64,000 nucleotides of DNA from a bacterium (GTDB taxonomy: Bacteria > Bacteroidota > Ignavibacteria > Ignavibacteriales > Ignavibacteriaceae). The notes below the pieces were generated by a model, which saw only the letters and a program-made list of their open reading frames with translations, made no database searches and was not told where the DNA came from. Positions 60,758-64,000 of this stretch are shown one piece after another. The stretch is taken from the NCBI GenBank assembly GCA_016716565.1, contig JADJWC010000001.1:310001-374000 (forward strand), in the 5' to 3' direction. The translations under genes and the position numbers were made by a program. Every line of letters starts with the position of its first letter. Position 1 is the first letter of the stretch.

Positions 60758-61454
60758 CCGACTTCTTCAAATTATGTTTCATACAAAGTATGCGTACGTT
60801 TTCAGCAGTTAAACTCGTCCCACCTTTTGAGTAGGGAAGATCGTGATCAAAGTGTAAATTTTCTCTTGAGCCGCAGAGAACACACTGTCCTTTGTCTCTT
60901 GCCCAAACTTCCAGCTTGACTGTTGTGGGAATTAATCTTGAATGCGGAAGTGAAATTTCTTTTCTCTTTGTGATGAATTGAACAGGGGAGAGGTAAAACT
61001 TAAAAACATTTCTTACGCCTGTGTTTACAATTTTTGCGTCTACAAGATTGAAGAAACCTTTGTAACACCAAATACCGTCTTTTATTTTTTCATAGACTTT
61101 TATTTTGTGTGGCTCTTCTATTAATCTCATTTTGTAGGATTGAGCCGCAGTAAAAAATTTTCCATTCTCCGTTAATGTTCCTTTGGGTGTTGTTAAAGGT
61201 TGATCTACCTCTTTTGGTTCTTTAGCTAAGTTGCTTGGTGCATCGTGACCTTCATATATGAGAGTGTTTGTTGCTTTGTCCCACTCGTCTGCGTAAGGTG
61301 CGTTTTTACGCACAGACATTAGAAAGATCGAATACTCCGGCTTGATCTGAAAGTTCATTCCCTTTTGCACGTTTGCATTTTCTGCAGCAACTAATTCTGC
61401 ATAAGAAATTATATCATCAACTTTAAATGTTGGTTTTGGGAAGAAGGATTTCAT
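60720..61454 (-). CDS. SRA-like/HNH endonuclease, probable modification-dependent (ScoMcrA-like)
   Basis: The 244-residue protein has an N-terminal SRA/YDG-like domain (about 35-170: PEYSIFLMSVRKNAPYADEW, TLIYEGHDAP) resembling that of ScoMcrA, which recognises modified cytosine. A C-terminal HNH nuclease follows: Cys191, Cys194, HFDHD with His204, Asn219, Cys224 and His227. Such enzymes cut modified foreign DNA. The gene starts five bases after the kwaB stop, so it belongs to the Kiwa transcript. Its last ten or so codons (ILSFPPIFLS) are encoded by a dispersed repeat (60719-60757), so the natural C-terminus may have been replaced. Confidence 0.82.
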   Translation of the reverse strand: MKSFFPKPTFKVDDIISYAELVAAENANVQKGMNFQIKPEYSIFLMSVRKNAPYADEWDKATNTLIYEGHDAPSNLAKEPKEVDQPLTTPKGTLTENGKFFTAAQSYKMRLIEEPHKIKVYEKIKDGIWCYKGFFNLVDAKIVNTGVRNVFKFYLSPVQFITKRKEISLPHSRLIPTTVKLEVWARDKGQCVLCGSRENLHFDHDLPYSKGGTSLTAENVRILCMKHNLKKSDKILSFPPIFLS

Positions 61455-61459
61455 AAAAA

Positions 61460-62410
61460 TTATAAAGTTTCCTTGCTATTGGCTGCATACTTTATATCAG
61501 TCAACTCGGATTTTAAATAATCATCATTTAAAACTTTAACTAATAACTTTGCTTGAGCTTTATTTAAAACAATAAATTTTTTATTCTTAATATTTACTTT
61601 CACACCGACATTATAATCTTTTATTATTTTGTAATAATCATTAAAGGTTTTCTCACTAAAGTACTTTTTTTGTTTGAGCTTATTAAGTTTTCGTATTGAA
61701 TGTTTATCGTCGCCCAGCATATCCTTTAATTCCTCAAAATTCTCAACTAGGTTGATTTTTTTTATCTCTTCAAGTGTTTCACTTGCCGATTCTTGTAAGA
61801 TTATGTCATATAGTAAAACGGTTTCAAATTTTTGTTTATTCTCAAAGATCAAAGTGTTTTCACAGCTTAATACATCAAAAGTACCATCCAGCGTAAGAAC
61901 ATCATCCTCTAATCTTCGAAATGCATTACCACTAAAAACCCAAGCTAAACTACCACCCGAGGTTATTACTTTAGAGGGAGTAATTTTCTTTAAAATGTAA
62001 ATGTTTTTTTTTCGAATTCGTATTTTTATCCATATCGCCCAAATATTCTCATAGGATAATGTTTCATCATCATAATAATTATCTTCGTTTTCATCTATTT
62101 GATCAATTATAAAATTATAGAATGGAACCTCACTACTGGGGTATTGCCATATCACATCCCGATCTGGTAAAAGGGATGGGTTGTAGTTCTGGAGGATATA
62201 ATCTTTGTTAATAAGAACTCTTTTTATTTTAGGATAAAATGTCTCAAGAATTTGTCTTGGCATATCCTTATGCATGCGACCCCCATAAACATTGCAGAAT
62301 ATCATTCCCGATTCGTACTTAAGCGGTTGATCCAAAATAAAAATTTCAACACTCGGAATTTCATTTTGTTCGAAAGATTCCAAGCTCTTTAAAAGGTTTT
62401 CTTTTGTCAT
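61460..62410 (-). CDS. kwaB: Kiwa anti-phage protein KwaB (DUF4868)
   Basis: The 316-residue soluble protein shows the DUF4868 pattern: a central IYILKKITPSKVITSGGSLA, then AWVFSGNAFRRLEDDVLTLD and ENTLIFENKQKFE, and the C-terminal KLLVKVLNDDYLKSELT. Its ATG overlaps the TGA of kwaA by four bases. In known Kiwa systems KwaB acts with the membrane protein KwaA to sense phage infection at the membrane and to act on phage DNA expression. The HNH endonuclease gene follows after five bases. The call rests on motif pattern plus the KwaA neighbour. Confidence 0.85.
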   Translation of the reverse strand: MTKENLLKSLESFEQNEIPSVEIFILDQPLKYESGMIFCNVYGGRMHKDMPRQILETFYPKIKRVLINKDYILQNYNPSLLPDRDVIWQYPSSEVPFYNFIIDQIDENEDNYYDDETLSYENIWAIWIKIRIRKKNIYILKKITPSKVITSGGSLAWVFSGNAFRRLEDDVLTLDGTFDVLSCENTLIFENKQKFETVLLYDIILQESASETLEEIKKINLVENFEELKDMLGDDKHSIRKLNKLKQKKYFSEKTFNDYYKIIKDYNVGVKVNIKNKKFIVLNKAQAKLLVKVLNDDYLKSELTDIKYAANSKETL

Positions 62411-62961
62411 TTTAAAATGTATATGTTTTTTGTTAGGTGGATAAAAAGTTGTTCTTGATCTATTTTCAATTCACTTTTATGTATTACTATTTTGGAATTA
62501 TTCTTCTCGTCTGAAATTTTTGAAATGGAAAACCCCAAAAACGTTAAAGTAGGATTTGTTAAGATTAGGTTTGTTTTTATATAGATATGACCAAGAACAT
62601 AAAATAGTGATATGGTTGAAACAATATTTTGCCAACTATCAAAGTTTAGGCCTACAAAAGGAAGTATATATGTTGCTAAATATGAAAGGTGCTCATCATG
62701 ATTGTCTTGAATTTGAACCACAATAATTGGGATACTTGAGCTTTTTAATACTATACGGTAAAGGACGAAATATAAACTAATTGAAATTATTATTAGTAAT
62801 AATAATGTGAATGAGATTTTGTTTTGTTGAAGGACAGCAGTCCATCCAACAAAATTGCCATCTTGATTTATAAAACTATCATCAAGATTTTGAAAAAATA
62901 AAATTAAATAGAGTGGCACATAGGAAATTATAAAAAGCAATATTTGTATCGTTTTACGCAC
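62407..62961 (-). CDS. kwaA: Kiwa anti-phage membrane protein KwaA
   Basis: The 184-residue protein has about four membrane helices (near 5-24, 47-67, 88-110 and 113-140). They include VPLYLILFFQNLDD at the start and YLATYILPFVGLNF in the middle, typical of KwaA. The start is GTG, two bases after the stop codon of the endonuclease stub; a GGGA lies about 15 bases upstream. KwaA forms the membrane part of Kiwa. It overlaps kwaB by four bases. The GTG start and coupling to the stub suggest that stub translation may feed kwaA. Confidence 0.83.
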   Translation of the reverse strand: MRKTIQILLFIISYVPLYLILFFQNLDDSFINQDGNFVGWTAVLQQNKISFTLLLLIIISISLYFVLYRIVLKSSSIPIIVVQIQDNHDEHLSYLATYILPFVGLNFDSWQNIVSTISLFYVLGHIYIKTNLILTNPTLTFLGFSISKISDEKNNSKIVIHKSELKIDQEQLFIHLTKNIYILK

Positions 62962-62963
62962 AA

Positions 62964-63071
62964 CTAAAACACTTTCCCTTTTTGTACATCAATAGTTCTT
63001 TCTTCGATTAATTCTACATAAGAAATTATATCATCAACTTTAAATGTGGTTTTTGGAAAGAAGGAATTCAT
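62964..63071 (-). pseudogene. 5' stub of an SRA-like/HNH endonuclease gene
   Basis: An ATG at 63071 opens 35 codons, MNSFFPKTTFKVDDIISYVE and then a diverged tail with VQKG, before TAG. The intact endonuclease begins MKSFFPKPTFKVDDIISYAE. Of the first 63 bases 58 are identical between the two. The stub stops two bases before the kwaA start and begins six bases after the methyltransferase stop. It is best read as the remnant of an endonuclease gene that once followed the methyltransferase. Confidence 0.8.
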
Positions 63072-63077
63072 GAATAT

Positions 63078-64000
63078 TTAAGGAGTTAAAATGATGTCTA
63101 TTTCACCGGATTTTTTCGTTTTGTTTCCAAATAGCTCTGTTTGAGTTTTCTTGCGAAAAGGTTTTCTTTTAATGTTTATCTGATGTCTGGGAAAATATTT
63201 TGTTAAAATTTCTTTTGTTGTACTTAGAGTAAAACTACGAGAATCTGTTCGTACATATATAACGCTATTTTTTTTCATCAATTTGGACGTTTGAAAAAAC
63301 ACATCATCTAAAAGCTTTCTATAGTTTGCTTTTGAAACAAATCGTCCCTTGTATTTATTCTTATTTGTTTTTGGCTTTAAATCATAGCCAAGAAGCCACA
63401 ATCTTAACCACTGATCAACATGATAATCAGTTAATGACCAGTAGGGTGGAGAAGTAAATAATAGGTTAAACTTTTTATCTATACTTTTAAGAATTTTCGA
63501 TGAATCACCCAAATGAACTTCATTATGATTTAAATTTAGCCTGCCTTTTTCATATCTCCACTCAACTCTTGATTTAATAAATTCATAAGGATTTATTTTG
63601 GGTGGATTGTTTAATTTGTGTTCTCTCCACCATTTAATAGAATAGTTGTCACCCATTGATTTCGTCATCATCATTTGATTAGAAAGACCTTCTCCGATTT
63701 TCCCGTGAAGATAAACAAGAAGAAAACTCATTAAAGTTCTATCAACTGGCGAAAATTTCCAATTTAATTCATTTCTAGCAGTAATTAAAAATGTTAATAC
63801 CTCGCCACAAAAACACATTTTATAAAACTTTGGATATCCTTTTATTTCAGATCGGTTTTTATGAGATAATTTATAAATTGAATCTAATCTATTTATTACT
63901 CTGTTTTTGCTTGAAGGGTTAAGTTTAACCTTAGTATAAATCCAACCAAGAGGATTAATTTCAATTCCCACACTTTTTCTATTGAGTAAACTTGCAGCAA
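63078..64000 (-). CDS. DNA methyltransferase (TSPPYW type), N-terminus outside window
   Basis: The frame runs through the right edge; the residues before the GTG at 63971 (AASLLNRKS) continue the domain, so that GTG is not the start. The sequence GIEINPLGWIYTKVKLNPSS is the segment that follows the cofactor loop, and the catalytic motif is LLFTSPPYWSLTDY followed by DQWLRLWLLGYD. TSPPYW is frequent in N4-cytosine enzymes, but N6-adenine remains possible. It should modify host DNA as part of a restriction-modification or related system with the endonuclease downstream. Confidence 0.88.
   Translation of the reverse strand, partial: AASLLNRKSVGIEINPLGWIYTKVKLNPSSKNRVINRLDSIYKLSHKNRSEIKGYPKFYKMCFCGEVLTFLITARNELNWKFSPVDRTLMSFLLVYLHGKIGEGLSNQMMMTKSMGDNYSIKWWREHKLNNPPKINPYEFIKSRVEWRYEKGRLNLNHNEVHLGDSSKILKSIDKKFNLLFTSPPYWSLTDYHVDQWLRLWLLGYDLKPKTNKNKYKGRFVSKANYRKLLDDVFFQTSKLMKKNSVIYVRTDSRSFTLSTTKEILTKYFPRHQINIKRKPFRKKTQTELFGNKTKKSGEIDIILTP

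Noticed and set aside
1..64000. tRNA, rRNA or CRISPR array
   Set aside because: I found no cloverleaf-like segment, no rRNA-like stretch and no regularly spaced direct repeats with unique spacers. A covariance-model scan could still find a structured RNA that I missed.

Overview
The window looks like chromosome of a member of the Ignavibacteriota or a close relative in the Bacteroidota/Chlorobiota group. This is inference from several observations. The DNA is AT-rich. Eight large exported proteins end in a type IX secretion sorting domain (Asn-Tyr-Pro-Asn-Pro-Phe-Asn-Pro plus a terminal Lys-Met-x-Leu-Leu-Lys). The primary-type sigma factor is short and lacks region 1.1. Strong AAGGAG ribosome sites are mixed with TTG and GTG starts. 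I found no rRNA, tRNA or CRISPR array.

Bases 1-16.5 kb are mostly housekeeping. They hold the end of an epimerase gene, a membrane protein, a flavin reductase-like protein, and a compact minus-strand operon in which an SbtA/DUF897-type bicarbonate permease gene (apparently carrying a one-base frameshift) overlaps purK, which overlaps purE. Next come a short-chain dehydrogenase, a YidB-like protein, a one-domain voltage-gated cation channel with a TLEGWAD filter, monomeric isocitrate dehydrogenase, an SDR-DUF2867 protein, an SPFH/unknown/Arc-like repressor operon with a repeat-rich control region, a HerA-like ATPase, an Mpv17-like membrane protein and 3-methyladenine glycosylase I.

Bases 16.5-31 kb are dominated by secreted beta-propeller or sialidase-like repeat proteins with type IX sorting domains. 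They also hold two small exported HEAT-type paralogues and a duplicated drug/metabolite-transporter-like membrane protein. Bases 31-46 kb are regulatory and metabolic: two paralogous B12-binding radical SAM (DUF4070) proteins, a histidine kinase/OmpR pair, tandem RRM proteins, a sigma factor, a fatty acid desaturase, two NarL-type regulators with non-canonical receivers, a DEAD-box helicase and an M29-like aminopeptidase. Two very small genes lie here: a 24-residue membrane peptide and a 40-residue basic protein.

Bases 46-58 kb return to the cell surface: a GH85 endo-beta-N-acetylglucosaminidase with a LamG domain, a zinc metalloprotease, a repeat-rich lipoprotein, an S41 protease with TPRs, a cupin, an exported MEMO-family protein and a TonB-like protein. 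From about 55.5 to 60.8 kb the spacers are filled with pieces of dispersed palindromic repeats. Related palindromes have also entered two type IX sorting domains in frame.

The right end (60.7-64 kb, minus strand) is a defence island. It holds a DNA methyltransferase running off the window, a 35-codon stub of an endonuclease gene, a Kiwa pair (kwaA, kwaB), and an intact SRA-like/HNH endonuclease gene 5 bases after kwaB. The stub repeats the start of that endonuclease, so kwaAB lies between two copies of its 5' end. This Kiwa-endonuclease-methyltransferase arrangement is the best candidate for an undescribed composite system here.
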